A stretch of 64,000 bases of DNA from Tardiphaga sp051811025. Lineage in GTDB: Bacteria; Pseudomonadota; Alphaproteobacteria; Rhizobiales; Xanthobacteraceae. Where the stretch lies: contig NZ_JBPWQE010000001.1 in NCBI RefSeq assembly GCF_051811025.1, forward strand, positions 4,340,001 to 4,404,000, read 5' to 3'. This document shows positions 42,707 to 51,071 of this stretch, in pieces; the stretch's first letter is position 1, and each line of letters opens with the position of its first letter. A program made the translations under genes and the position numbers. A model generated the notes under the pieces. It saw nothing but the letters and a program-made list of their open reading frames with translations, was not told the origin of the DNA and searched no databases.

Positions 42707-44416
42707 TTACGCCGCGCGCACCGAGCGCAGGAAGTTCCCGACCTCATGCTTCAGTCGCGTGCTTTCGCTCGACAGTGACTGCGCTGCGGACAGAACCTGC
42801 GACGAGGCGGAGCCTGCTTCTTCGACACCGCGCTGCACGTCGGTGATGTTCGAACTCACCTGCATCGTGCCTGCTGCGGCCTGCTGCACGTTGCGCGAAA
42901 TCTCCTGCGTGGTGGCGCCCTGCTCTTCAACGGCCGATGCGATGGCGGACGCGATCTCCGACATCTGGCCGATGGTGGTCGAGATTTCCCTGATGGCCGA
43001 GACCGAATCCTCGGTCGCCTTCTGGATGCCGCTGACCTGCTGGCTGATTTCACCGGTGGCTTTCGCGGTCTGCTCGGCCAGCGCTTTCACTTCCGCGGCA
43101 ACCACCGCAAAGCCGCGACCGGCCTCGCCAGCGCGCGCGGCCTCGATGGTCGCGTTGAGCGCGAGCAGATTGGTCTGGCCCGCGATATTGTTGATCAGCT
43201 CGACGACATCGCCAATGCGTGCCGCGGCCGTCGCCAGTTCGCCGACGCGGTTGTTGGTGTTGTCAGCCTGCGCAACGGCCTCGCTCGCAATGCGCGCAGC
43301 GCCCTGCACCTGGCGGCTGATCTCGTGCACCGACGACGACATCTCCTCGGTGGCGGATGCAACCGACTGCACATTGGTCGCGGCTTCTTCCGATGCCGCC
43401 GACACAGCGACCGCCAAAGCCTGCGAGCGATCCGATGTTGCCGTCAATGTGGTAGCCGAACCTTCCAGTTCCTTCGAGGCAGCCGACACGGTCTCGACGA
43501 TCTGGCCGACGGCACCCTCAAAATCCGCGGCGAGCTTCATCATATCCGCCTTGCGCTGTTCAGCCGTGCGGCTCTCCGTGGCGATCTGCTCGGTCTTCAT
43601 GCGTTCGACTTCGAGGCTCCCAGCCTTGAACACGCCGAGCGCCGTCATGATCTCGCCGATCTCGTCGCGGCGCGCTGTCGCCGGAATATCGACGGACAGA
43701 TCGCCCTTCGCCAAACGGTTCATGGTAGCGATGCTTGCCTTCAACGGACGCACCACGCTGCTACGCGCCACAACATAGCTGACAACGATGGCGAGCAGCA
43801 TCACACCGAGCGTCGCATAGATAATGGTCCAGAGCGTGTCGTTGGCGGTTTCGAGAAACTCGACCTTCTTGATGCCCACATAGAGAATGCCGATCACATT
43901 GCGGCTGGCGTCGAAGATCGGATCATAGACGGTCATATACGGCTCGCCGAGGATGGCCACTTCACCACGGAACGCGGTCTTGCCGGTGAAGACGGCGTCA
44001 TAGGCCGGCCCTTTCGCCAGCTGCGTGCCGATGGCACGCGTGCCATCGGGCTTCATCACATTGGTCGAGATGCGGGTATCATTCATGAAGATCGTGGCGG
44101 TGCCCCCGACCAGCGTCTTGATCTTGTCGACCGCTGCGAAATTGCCGTTCAGCGGCTTGCCGTCCGCAAGCAGCTTGCCATCCGCGATGCTGTACTTGTC
44201 ACCGCTCTCGCGCAGCACGTTCCAGGCGACGCGCATGTTGGTCTCAACCCGCTCCGTCGCGGATTTGGCGGCGCCCTGTTCGAGCACATATTTGGCGACC
44301 AATGTGACGCAGACGCCGAGGATGAGAATGCCGGAGACCGTCATCAACATGATGCGCGGGCCAAGACCGAGACCCCGGCGACGGCCGGATTTGGGTTGGG
44401 AGTCGGACAACGACAT
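42707..44416 (-). CDS. Methyl-accepting chemotaxis protein with periplasmic Cache domain
   Basis: 569 residues. Transmembrane helix at about 22-42, a periplasmic single-Cache-type sensor (about 45-195, with ATIFMNDTRISTNVMKPDG and GEPYMTVYDPIFDASRNVIG), second helix (about 197-217), HAMP, then the coiled-coil signalling domain with hairpin tip INNIAGQTNLLALNATIEAARAGE. The Cache_3/Cache_2 fusion pattern of chemoreceptors for organic acids is the best match. It belongs to another subgroup than the three receptors at 51-57 kb (different sensor, different tip flanks). Ligand unknown. Confidence 0.93.
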   Translation of the reverse strand: MSLSDSQPKSGRRRGLGLGPRIMLMTVSGILILGVCVTLVAKYVLEQGAAKSATERVETNMRVAWNVLRESGDKYSIADGKLLADGKPLNGNFAAVDKIKTLVGGTATIFMNDTRISTNVMKPDGTRAIGTQLAKGPAYDAVFTGKTAFRGEVAILGEPYMTVYDPIFDASRNVIGILYVGIKKVEFLETANDTLWTIIYATLGVMLLAIVVSYVVARSSVVRPLKASIATMNRLAKGDLSVDIPATARRDEIGEIMTALGVFKAGSLEVERMKTEQIATESRTAEQRKADMMKLAADFEGAVGQIVETVSAASKELEGSATTLTATSDRSQALAVAVSAASEEAATNVQSVASATEEMSSSVHEISRQVQGAARIASEAVAQADNTNNRVGELATAAARIGDVVELINNIAGQTNLLALNATIEAARAGEAGRGFAVVAAEVKALAEQTAKATGEISQQVSGIQKATEDSVSAIREISTTIGQMSEIASAIASAVEEQGATTQEISRNVQQAAAGTMQVSSNITDVQRGVEEAGSASSQVLSAAQSLSSESTRLKHEVGNFLRSVRAA

Positions 44417-44781
44417 TGCAATCTCCTGTCGGGCACCGACCCCTCGGTCGTGCGCTCAAAGCCGAACGGTTCCAGTCCCCTCACTGCACAACGTCGATGA
44501 GGTATCCGGCCCGCAATTCAGAGAACAAGTTCCATTATTGAGATTCACTTCTACCCGGAAGCCATTGGGAAGCCGTTAATGTTCGCCTGGCGGAATGGTA
44601 TAATTGTCTGATTTTGTGTGCTTTTCGGCATCTGAGTACCTGAATCGAGGCTCATTTACTGCGCCCATTCGACACATGTACCGATGCTCGCTCCCTGCCG
44701 CGCATGGACGCCGCGCGCCAGCGTGCCTTGTGCCACCCGGCGAACTGCCGCCTATGGAAGGCTGCATTGACCATCGAGCCG
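44417..44781. other. Intergenic region between divergent chemoreceptor and EamA genes (365 bases)
   Basis: AT-richer than its surroundings in the middle. A perfect TATAAT occurs at 44599-44604 but no good -35 sits 16-18 bases ahead (TTAATG only). No gene with a convincing ribosome site is visible here. Confidence 0.4.
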
Positions 44782-45696
44782 ATGACCCCTTCCGCACCGC
44801 CGCGACAAACGATCGTCGGCTGGTTTGCCAACCAGCCTTATCTCCTGCTCAGCCTCACCTCGCTGTTCTGGGCCGGGAATATCGTGCTCGGCCGCTATGT
44901 CGCCGGCCACGTCCCGCCAGTGACGCTGGCCTGCGTGCGCTGGATCGGGGCCTTTTTCCTGTTGCTGCCCTTCGCCTGGACGCATCTGCGCACGGATTGG
45001 CCGGTCCTCCGCGCGCAGCTTTCTCTCATGACGATGCTGGCGCTGACCGGCTTCGCCGCCAATACGGTGCTGGCCTATTGGGGCCTGAAATACACGCAGG
45101 CCCTGAACGCGCTGCTGATCCAGTCGTCGGGCCCGCTCTGCGTCGCGCTGTGGACGCTAATCCTGTTCGGCGTGAGGCTGACGCTGGCGCAACTGCTCGG
45201 CATCGTGGTCTCCATGGCCGGCGTGCTGATCATCATCCTGCGCGGCGATCTGACCGCACTGGCCAGTATCCAGATCAACAAGGGCGATGCGATGCTGTTC
45301 GCAGCGCTGCTGGTGTTCGGTGTCTATTCGGCGCTCATGCTGCGGCGACCGGTGACCCACCCGATGTCGCTGATCGCCTTCACCACCGCGGGCGGCGCGA
45401 TCCTGACCCTGCCGGTCAGCATCTGGGAACTTAACTCGGGCTCGCCGCTGATCTTCGACACCGTGACGCTGCTGACGCTCGCCTATGCCATGATCTTTCC
45501 GTCGGCGCTGGCCTATCTGTTCTTCAATCGCGGCATCGCGCTGATTGGCCCTAATCGCGCGGCACCATTTCTGCATCTGATGCCGGTGTTCGGCTCCGTA
45601 TTGGCCATCGCGTTTCTCGGCGAACAGCCGCAACTGTTTCACCTCATCGGCTACGTGCTGGTGCTGTCGGGCGTATTCATCGCATCACGGCGATAG
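44782..45696 (+). CDS. EamA/DMT-family transporter
   Basis: 304 residues from ATG 44782; the frame continues 5' to 44704 but that extension is not membrane-like. Ten transmembrane helices in two EamA repeats (about 20-150 and 160-300), with the repeat hallmark FWAGNIVLGRYVAG in the first helix and a second-repeat end FGSVLAIAFLGEQPQLFHLIGYVLVLSGV. Members export amino acids or other metabolites; substrate unknown. Followed 48 bases later by the isomerase-like gene in the same direction. Confidence 0.9.
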   Translation: MTPSAPPRQTIVGWFANQPYLLLSLTSLFWAGNIVLGRYVAGHVPPVTLACVRWIGAFFLLLPFAWTHLRTDWPVLRAQLSLMTMLALTGFAANTVLAYWGLKYTQALNALLIQSSGPLCVALWTLILFGVRLTLAQLLGIVVSMAGVLIIILRGDLTALASIQINKGDAMLFAALLVFGVYSALMLRRPVTHPMSLIAFTTAGGAILTLPVSIWELNSGSPLIFDTVTLLTLAYAMIFPSALAYLFFNRGIALIGPNRAAPFLHLMPVFGSVLAIAFLGEQPQLFHLIGYVLVLSGVFIASRR

Positions 45697-45744
45697 ACCG
45701 CACATCCGGTCCGGCCAGCCTGACATCGGGAGTAGAAACATCTC

Positions 45745-46548
45745 ATGACCGTTTTCTCGCTCGCCCACCTCACCGTGCTATCGCTGGCGCCGCCAGAGAT
45801 GATCGACGTTGCCGCGGGCTGCGGCTACCGGAGTGTCGGACTGAGACTGATCGCCGTGACCGCGGAAAGCCCCGGCTACCCGCTGATGAACGACAAGGCG
45901 ATGATGCGGCAAACCAAGGCGCGTCTCGCCGACACCGGACTGCACGTGCTCGATATTGAACTCGTCAAGATCACGCCCGGGATCGACGTCGTGGCGCTTG
46001 AGCCGATGCTCACCGCCGGCGCGGAGCTCGGAGCCCGCCATGTCATCGTCGCGCCCTATGATCCCGACTTGTCCCGCCTCGCCAACCGACTGGCGGCCAT
46101 CGCCGATCTTGCGGCGCGATACGGCATCATGCCGGTGATGGAGTTCTTTCCCTGGACCAATGTGTCGAACCTGCACAAGGCGCGCGCCATCGTCGAGACC
46201 GCAGGCCGCGCCAATGCGGGTATCCTTGTCGATACGCTGCATTTCGACCGCTCCGACAGCAGCCTCGCCGAACTCGACGACATGCCATCGCGCTTGCTGC
46301 CGTTTTTCCATTTTTGCGATGCTCCGGCGGAGAAGCCTGGCACGGTGGAAGGATTGCTGCACACCGCGCGCGCTGAACGGCTGCCACCCGGCGACGGCGG
46401 CATCGACCTCTGCGCCATCGTCGCGCACCTGCCGAAGCATATTCCGGTCGCGCTCGAAGTGCCGATGGATGCACTGACCCGGGAGCGCGGCCCCGAAGAA
46501 GTCGCGCGCCGCGCAATCGCCGGCGCGAAGCGCCTGCTGGGAGATTGA
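45745..46548 (+). CDS. Sugar-phosphate isomerase/epimerase-like TIM-barrel protein
   Basis: 267 residues with the AP-endonuclease-2/xylose-isomerase barrel: start FSLAHLTVLSLAPPEMIDVAA, ARHVIVAPYDPD, MPVMEFFPWTN with the metal-binding Glu, GILVDTLHFDRS with Asp and His, FFHFCDAP, and VALEVPMD. Metal-site residues appear complete. Relatives act in inositol, tagatose or quinate metabolism, but the actual substrate is not readable. Probably co-transcribed with the EamA transporter. Confidence 0.85.
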   Translation: MTVFSLAHLTVLSLAPPEMIDVAAGCGYRSVGLRLIAVTAESPGYPLMNDKAMMRQTKARLADTGLHVLDIELVKITPGIDVVALEPMLTAGAELGARHVIVAPYDPDLSRLANRLAAIADLAARYGIMPVMEFFPWTNVSNLHKARAIVETAGRANAGILVDTLHFDRSDSSLAELDDMPSRLLPFFHFCDAPAEKPGTVEGLLHTARAERLPPGDGGIDLCAIVAHLPKHIPVALEVPMDALTRERGPEEVARRAIAGAKRLLGD

Positions 46549-46610
46549 GAATCCAGCGAGTAATCTACGCGCACATGCCACCGCCCGGCATAGCACCTGT
46601 CCCGCGCGCG

Positions 46611-46904
46611 TTATGCCAACGTATGAACGATAACCGGCCCGGCTATCGCTGTGGCTGGTCCAATCAGCAAGGGCGCCAGATTCTGTTCGCTCCACGCGAG
46701 CCCGCGTCGGTTCGACTCCTCCGCGCCCGCGAAATTGTTGAAGATGCTGATCGCCGTCACCGTATCGTCGGACGCATAGACCACATAATAGGCCATGAAA
46801 CCTTCGACATCACTGATGATCGGAATGGCACCTTCCTTGATCCTGCGCGTCAGTTCCTCAGCCATGCCGGTCTTTGCCTTGCTCTGACGAATGGCAGCAT
46901 ACAT
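46611..46904 (-). CDS. Small dimeric alpha/beta-barrel (ABM-like) protein (97 aa)
   Basis: ATG 46904 with AAGGAG seven bases upstream. The pattern MYAAIRQSKAKTGMAEELTRR, GFMAYYVVYASDDTVTAISIF and GPATAIAGPVIVH resembles antibiotic-biosynthesis-monooxygenase-like ferredoxin folds that are common as stress or unknown-function proteins in rhizobia. No catalytic residues can be named. Single gene facing the isomerase gene. Confidence 0.65.
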   Translation of the reverse strand: MYAAIRQSKAKTGMAEELTRRIKEGAIPIISDVEGFMAYYVVYASDDTVTAISIFNNFAGAEESNRRGLAWSEQNLAPLLIGPATAIAGPVIVHTLA

Positions 46905-47057
46905 GGGACGCTCCTTCACCCGTAAGCTGCCCGCGATCGCACCTGCCGCGATCATGCATCGCACACACTCATGATCGGCGGGACGAGCAGCAGGGTTTCC
47001 CGCGCATAGAACCTACGCGATCCCGCACAACGACGCCATCTGACGCCTCCCCACCCG

Positions 47058-48029
47058 CTACGCGCCTCCGATCAATATTCCCACCGCCAGAACGATGACG
47101 CCGCCAAGCACCACCTGAAAGACGGCCTGCAGGAACGGCGTATCCATGTAGCGCGCCCTGATATAGGCGATGGCCCAGAGCTCGAAAAAAACGACAACAC
47201 CCGCGATGGCCGTCGCGATCCAGAATGCGTTCGGCCAACTGTCCGGCACGAGATAAGGCAGAGTATGACCGAGACCGCCCAGCGTCGTCATCAGCCCGCA
47301 GATGCCGCCACGCAACCACGGCGAGCCACGTCCGGTCATGGAGCCATCGTCCGATAGTGCTTCGGCGAAACCCATGCTGATACCGGCGCCGATCGATGCG
47401 GCGAGGCCAACAAGGAATGTCTGCCAATTGTGCTGTGTTGCAAACGCGGCCGCAAACAGCGGCGCCAGCGTCGATACAGAGCCGTCCATCAAGCCCGCAA
47501 GACCTGGCTGGACATATTGCAGGACGAACATCCGGTGGCGGGTGTTGTCCTCCATCGTGCGAACGTCGGACGTCAGGATGGCGTCCGATAATTTGGCTGC
47601 GAGATGCTCGTGTCCTTTTTCCAGCTCGGCCAGATCGCCCAGCAACTTGCGAACGCCGACATCCGTCGCCTGCTCGGCCGCCCTGGCGTAAAAGCGCTCC
47701 GCCTCGAACTCCATCCTCTCGGCTTCCTTGCGGATGGTTTCGAGTGACAGGTTACGCGTGAGCCAGATTGGTCGGCGGCGGATGAAGCCCTTGACGTCTT
47801 CGCGCCGGATCGGCGGAAGGTTCGGTCCGAAGCGCTCCTCATACATCTGCAACAGCAGATGCCGATGGCCTTTTTCCTCTTCGGCCATCTCGCTGAAGAC
47901 TTTCGCGGAATCGGGATAGCGCTCTGCCAGATCCTCGGCGAAGCTGAGATAGATCCGGCTGTCCTCTTCCTCGCTGGAGATCGCAACCGCCAGCACCTCG
48001 CGTTCGGTGAGCTCCGAAAACGCCTTCAT
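47058..48029 (-). CDS. mbfA: Membrane-bound ferritin MbfA (ferritin-like plus VIT domain)
   Basis: 323 residues. The N-terminal 160 residues form a ferritin-like four-helix domain with di-iron ligands (ISSEEEDSRIYLSFAE, EMAEEEKGHRHLLLQ, LAELEKGHEHLAAKL). The C-terminal part is a VIT/CCC1 domain with about five transmembrane helices (VQPGLAGLMDGSVSTLAPLFAAAFA, GLAASIGAGISMGFAEALSDDG). This is MbfA, shown in Bradyrhizobium and Agrobacterium to export iron and protect against iron and peroxide stress under Irr repression. An Irr-type palindrome sits directly upstream. Assignment firm. Confidence 0.93.
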   Translation of the reverse strand: MKAFSELTEREVLAVAISSEEEDSRIYLSFAEDLAERYPDSAKVFSEMAEEEKGHRHLLLQMYEERFGPNLPPIRREDVKGFIRRRPIWLTRNLSLETIRKEAERMEFEAERFYARAAEQATDVGVRKLLGDLAELEKGHEHLAAKLSDAILTSDVRTMEDNTRHRMFVLQYVQPGLAGLMDGSVSTLAPLFAAAFATQHNWQTFLVGLAASIGAGISMGFAEALSDDGSMTGRGSPWLRGGICGLMTTLGGLGHTLPYLVPDSWPNAFWIATAIAGVVVFFELWAIAYIRARYMDTPFLQAVFQVVLGGVIVLAVGILIGGA

Positions 48030-48401
48030 ATCAACGCCTTACTTAATTTAGAATTATTCTAATATATACAGGAACTGCTTTGCGTTTGTCAAAGAGCTTT
48101 GCACCTGCGCAGCGCTGCACTGCGACCGCGACGAAACGACCGTGCGTGCTCCGGAGGTCGCCCCCGGCATTCGCACTGTGCCAGACGCGGAGATGCTGCG
48201 GATCAGCGGCCGACTGCAAGTGCTGCCGCGAACGAACGCGACAAGATCGGCCCCGTGCTGCAGAAGTCGATGCAGGGCCTGCACCATCGACCGCACGCGA
48301 ACCTGAACCGCATACCTTTCCGCTTCCGCGCGTCACCGACCTCCGCTAGTTTGCGCGCAATAAATGCGGGCTACCAAGGCCGATTCAGGGAGAAAAGCGG
48401 A
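48030..48401. other. Intergenic region between divergent mbfA and Bug-protein genes (372 bases)
   Basis: Contains the ICE-like operator next to mbfA in an AT-rich patch and then GC-rich sequence without a convincing gene or RNA. The promoter of the binding-protein gene must be in the right half but is not obvious. Confidence 0.45.
48048..48062. promoter_or_regulatory. ICE motif, candidate Irr-binding site of mbfA
   Basis: Perfect 7-bp palindrome TTAGAAT-T-ATTCTAA beginning 19 bases upstream of the mbfA start, in an AT-rich patch. It matches the iron control element pattern (TTTAGAA...TTCTAAA-like) bound by the haem-responsive regulator Irr in rhizobia, and mbfA is a known Irr target. Binding itself is inferred. 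Confidence 0.8.
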
Positions 48402-49388
48402 ATGCACGGACTTTCAATTCTTCGTGGCGTGGCGAGCGCATCGTTTATCGGAGCGCTGCTGTTGGCGACCCCGGAGGCCATCGCACAAACCGCGAACTAT
48501 CCGAACCGGGCGATCACGCTGGTGCTCCCCTTCGCCGCCGGCAGCGGCACCGACACCACGACTCGCCTGATCGCCAAGGAGCTTGGCACTGCACTGAACG
48601 CCAACACCGTGATCGACAACAAGGCCGGCGCCAATGGCTCGATCGCCGCCAGCTTCGTCGCACGTGCCCCCGCCGACGGCTACACGCTGTTCGTGACAAC
48701 CAACACGACGCATTCGGCCAATCCCTATCTGCTCAAGACCATGAGCTATGATCCGGTCAAGGATTTCACCCCGATCGCGCGCACCGGCGACCTGCCCTTC
48801 ATGCTGGTGATCAATCCCGAGATTCCTGCCAACTCGGTCGAGGAGCTGGTCGCACTGGCCAAGAAGGAGCCGGGCAAGTACTCCTACGCATCAGGCAGTT
48901 CGTCGGCGATTGTCTCCGGCGCAACCTTTGCCCGTCTCGCCGGGCTCGATCTCCTGCACGTGCCCTACAAGAGCTCGCCGCCGGCTTTGACCGACGTCAT
49001 CGCCGGCCGCGTCAGCATGATGTTCGTCGACGTCCCGACCGGCCTACCGCATGTCAACGCCAAGGCGCTGAAGTCGCTCGCGGTGACCACGAAATATCGC
49101 TCCAAACTGCTGCCGGATCTGCCGACCATGGACGAGGCCGGCGTGAAAGGCTTCGACATCACCTCGTGGCAGGGTTATCTCGGCCCGGCCAACATGCCGA
49201 AGGACATCGTCGTCAAGCTCAACGCCGAAATCCGCAAGATCGTCGAGCGACCCGAGATCCAGAAAGACCTCGCCAACCGCGGCATGGAAGCCTTCTCCGG
49301 TACGCCGGAAGAATTCGACGCCTTCCTGAAGGATCAGCTCAAGGTGTGGGAAAAGCTGATCACGGATGCGGGGATCGAGAAGCAGTAG
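48402..49388 (+). CDS. Bug-family (TctC) periplasmic binding protein
   Basis: 328 residues from ATG 48402. Signal peptide to about residue 29 (TPEAIAQ). Mature sequence ANYPNRAITLVLPFAAGSGTDTTTRLIAKE is the canonical Bug start, followed by VIDNKAGANGSIAASFVARAPADGYTL and VPYKSSPPALTDVIAGRVSMMF. Bug proteins bind carboxylates such as tricarballylate, terephthalate or nicotinate for tripartite transporters or signalling. No TctA/TctB genes are adjacent, as is common for orphan Bug proteins, so ligand and partner are unknown. Confidence 0.92.
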   Translation: MHGLSILRGVASASFIGALLLATPEAIAQTANYPNRAITLVLPFAAGSGTDTTTRLIAKELGTALNANTVIDNKAGANGSIAASFVARAPADGYTLFVTTNTTHSANPYLLKTMSYDPVKDFTPIARTGDLPFMLVINPEIPANSVEELVALAKKEPGKYSYASGSSSAIVSGATFARLAGLDLLHVPYKSSPPALTDVIAGRVSMMFVDVPTGLPHVNAKALKSLAVTTKYRSKLLPDLPTMDEAGVKGFDITSWQGYLGPANMPKDIVVKLNAEIRKIVERPEIQKDLANRGMEAFSGTPEEFDAFLKDQLKVWEKLITDAGIEKQ

Positions 49389-49600
49389 AGAAGCAGCACC
49401 GTTCGTCGTCTCCGCCCCACGCCTGCCTTTGGCGTGCGAGGCGGAGACGATGGCGGAGAGGCTGTGACCTAACCCGCAGCCGCGGCGACCCCATGCCGCA
49501 GCTCTTTCCCCCGCTGTCACCCAGTCGTCACGAAACTGTCAGCGCAGCGTAACGCCTGCCCCCCAGAACACCGCGCATGGTCACCACAAAGGAGACAACC

Positions 49601-50956
49601 ATGCGCAGCACATTCCTCTGCTCCGTCGCTTCCCTCGTCATGCTTTCTTCCGCTGCCTTTGCGCAGTCGGAAGGCGAATTCCCTGCCAAGCTCGCCGGCC
49701 ATGCCGTGCTGCCGGCGACGTCGACCATCGACGCGCCCGCCGACGCACCGAATGACCTGAAGACCTCGGGCAAATACACCACCGGAAAGCGCGTCGACGC
49801 CCTCGGGACTGTCATGGGCAAATCCTATGAGCGCGCCACCGGCATCTCGCTGCCGATGAAGGGCCAGCCGCTGCAGGGACACTCCGGCATCAAGGTGATG
49901 CCCGATGGTTCGTTCTGGGTGCTGACCGACAACGGCGCCGGCTCGCGCTACAATTCGGCCGACTACATGATCTATCTCAATCATCACAAGATCGACTGGA
50001 AGAACGGCAAGGTCGAGCGTCAGGCCACCGTGTTCCTGCACGATCCCGACAAGAAGGTGCCGTTCCGCATCGTCCATGAAGACACCGCCAAGCGCTACCT
50101 GACCGGCGCCGATGTCGACACCGAAGGCTTCCAGATCGTCGGCGACAATTTCTGGATCGGCGAGGAATTCGGCCCCTACATCATCAAGGCCGACAAGACC
50201 GGCAAGGTTCTGGCTGTGTTCGACACCGTCGCCGACGGCAAGCCGGTGCGTTCGCCGGATCATTGGTCGGTGCAGTCGCCGGGCGCGCCGGGCGCCACCT
50301 ACACCACCGTCAACCTGCGCCGCTCCAAGGGCTATGAAGGCTTCGCCTCCTCCAAGGATGGCAAGTTCCTCTACGGCCTGCTCGAAGGCCCGATCTGGGA
50401 CGCCGAGAAGAAGGACTGGGAAAAGGTCGACGGCAAGGAAGCTTCGCGCATCCTCGAATTCGACGTCGCCAACGAGAAGTTCACCGGTCGCTACTGGCAG
50501 TATGTGTTTGAACAGAACGGCAATGCCATCGGCGACTTCAACATGATCACCGCCGACAATGGCCTGATCATCGAGCGCGACAATGGCGAAGGCACCAAGG
50601 ACAAGGCCTGCGCCGACGGCAAGCGCGGTGAAGACTGCTTCCCAGATCTCGCCAAGTTCAAGCGCGTCTACAAGATCGAACTGAACGATGCCAATGTCGG
50701 CAAACCCGTCCGCAAGGTCGGTTTCATCGACCTGATGAAGATCCAGGATCCGAACAAGCTGGCCCGCAAGCCGCTGAATGATGGCGTGCTGACCTTCCCG
50801 TTCTTCACCATCGAGAACGTCGACCAGGTTGACGCCACCCACATCATCGTCGGCAACGACAACAACCTGCCGTTCTCGTCGAGCCGCGAGCCAAACAAGG
50901 CCGATGACAACGAGTTCGTGCTGCTCGAAGTCGCCGACTTCCTGAAAGCGAAGTAA
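49601..50956 (+). CDS. Secreted esterase-like/phytase-like beta-propeller protein
   Basis: 451 residues from ATG 49601 (AAAGGAGA upstream; an ATG 24 bases earlier is weaker). Signal peptide RSTFLCSVASLVMLSSAAFA. The mature part fits the 'esterase-like activity of phytase' family (phytase-like, PF13449): GHSGIKVMPDGSFWVLTDNGAGSRYNS, TEGFQIVGDNFWIGEEFGPYI, GFASSKDGKFLYGLLEGP, IIERDNGEG. These are periplasmic or exported, probably phosphatase-related, without a firm substrate. A strong terminator follows at 50988. Confidence 0.88.
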   Translation: MRSTFLCSVASLVMLSSAAFAQSEGEFPAKLAGHAVLPATSTIDAPADAPNDLKTSGKYTTGKRVDALGTVMGKSYERATGISLPMKGQPLQGHSGIKVMPDGSFWVLTDNGAGSRYNSADYMIYLNHHKIDWKNGKVERQATVFLHDPDKKVPFRIVHEDTAKRYLTGADVDTEGFQIVGDNFWIGEEFGPYIIKADKTGKVLAVFDTVADGKPVRSPDHWSVQSPGAPGATYTTVNLRRSKGYEGFASSKDGKFLYGLLEGPIWDAEKKDWEKVDGKEASRILEFDVANEKFTGRYWQYVFEQNGNAIGDFNMITADNGLIIERDNGEGTKDKACADGKRGEDCFPDLAKFKRVYKIELNDANVGKPVRKVGFIDLMKIQDPNKLARKPLNDGVLTFPFFTIENVDQVDATHIIVGNDNNLPFSSSREPNKADDNEFVLLEVADFLKAK

Positions 50957-50987
50957 GCAACGCGAGCAGGCATCAGCCTCAACGACG

Positions 50988-51016
50988 AAAGCCCTCCCGC
51001 AAGGGAGGGCTTTTTA
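50988..51016 (+). terminator. Rho-independent terminator of the phytase-like gene
   Basis: Eleven-bp perfect stem AAAGCCCTCCC / GGGAGGGCTTT with a GCAA loop, running into TTTTT, 31 bases after the stop codon. Confidence 0.9.
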
Positions 51017-51071
51017 CGTTGAGGCGCTCGCTTTCTTGTTCCTCCCACATGGGGGAGGGACAAGACGAGGG

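Noticed and set aside
44599..44604. Perfect TATAAT box
   Set aside because: No -35 element at proper distance and the flanking genes start far away; not enough for a promoter call.
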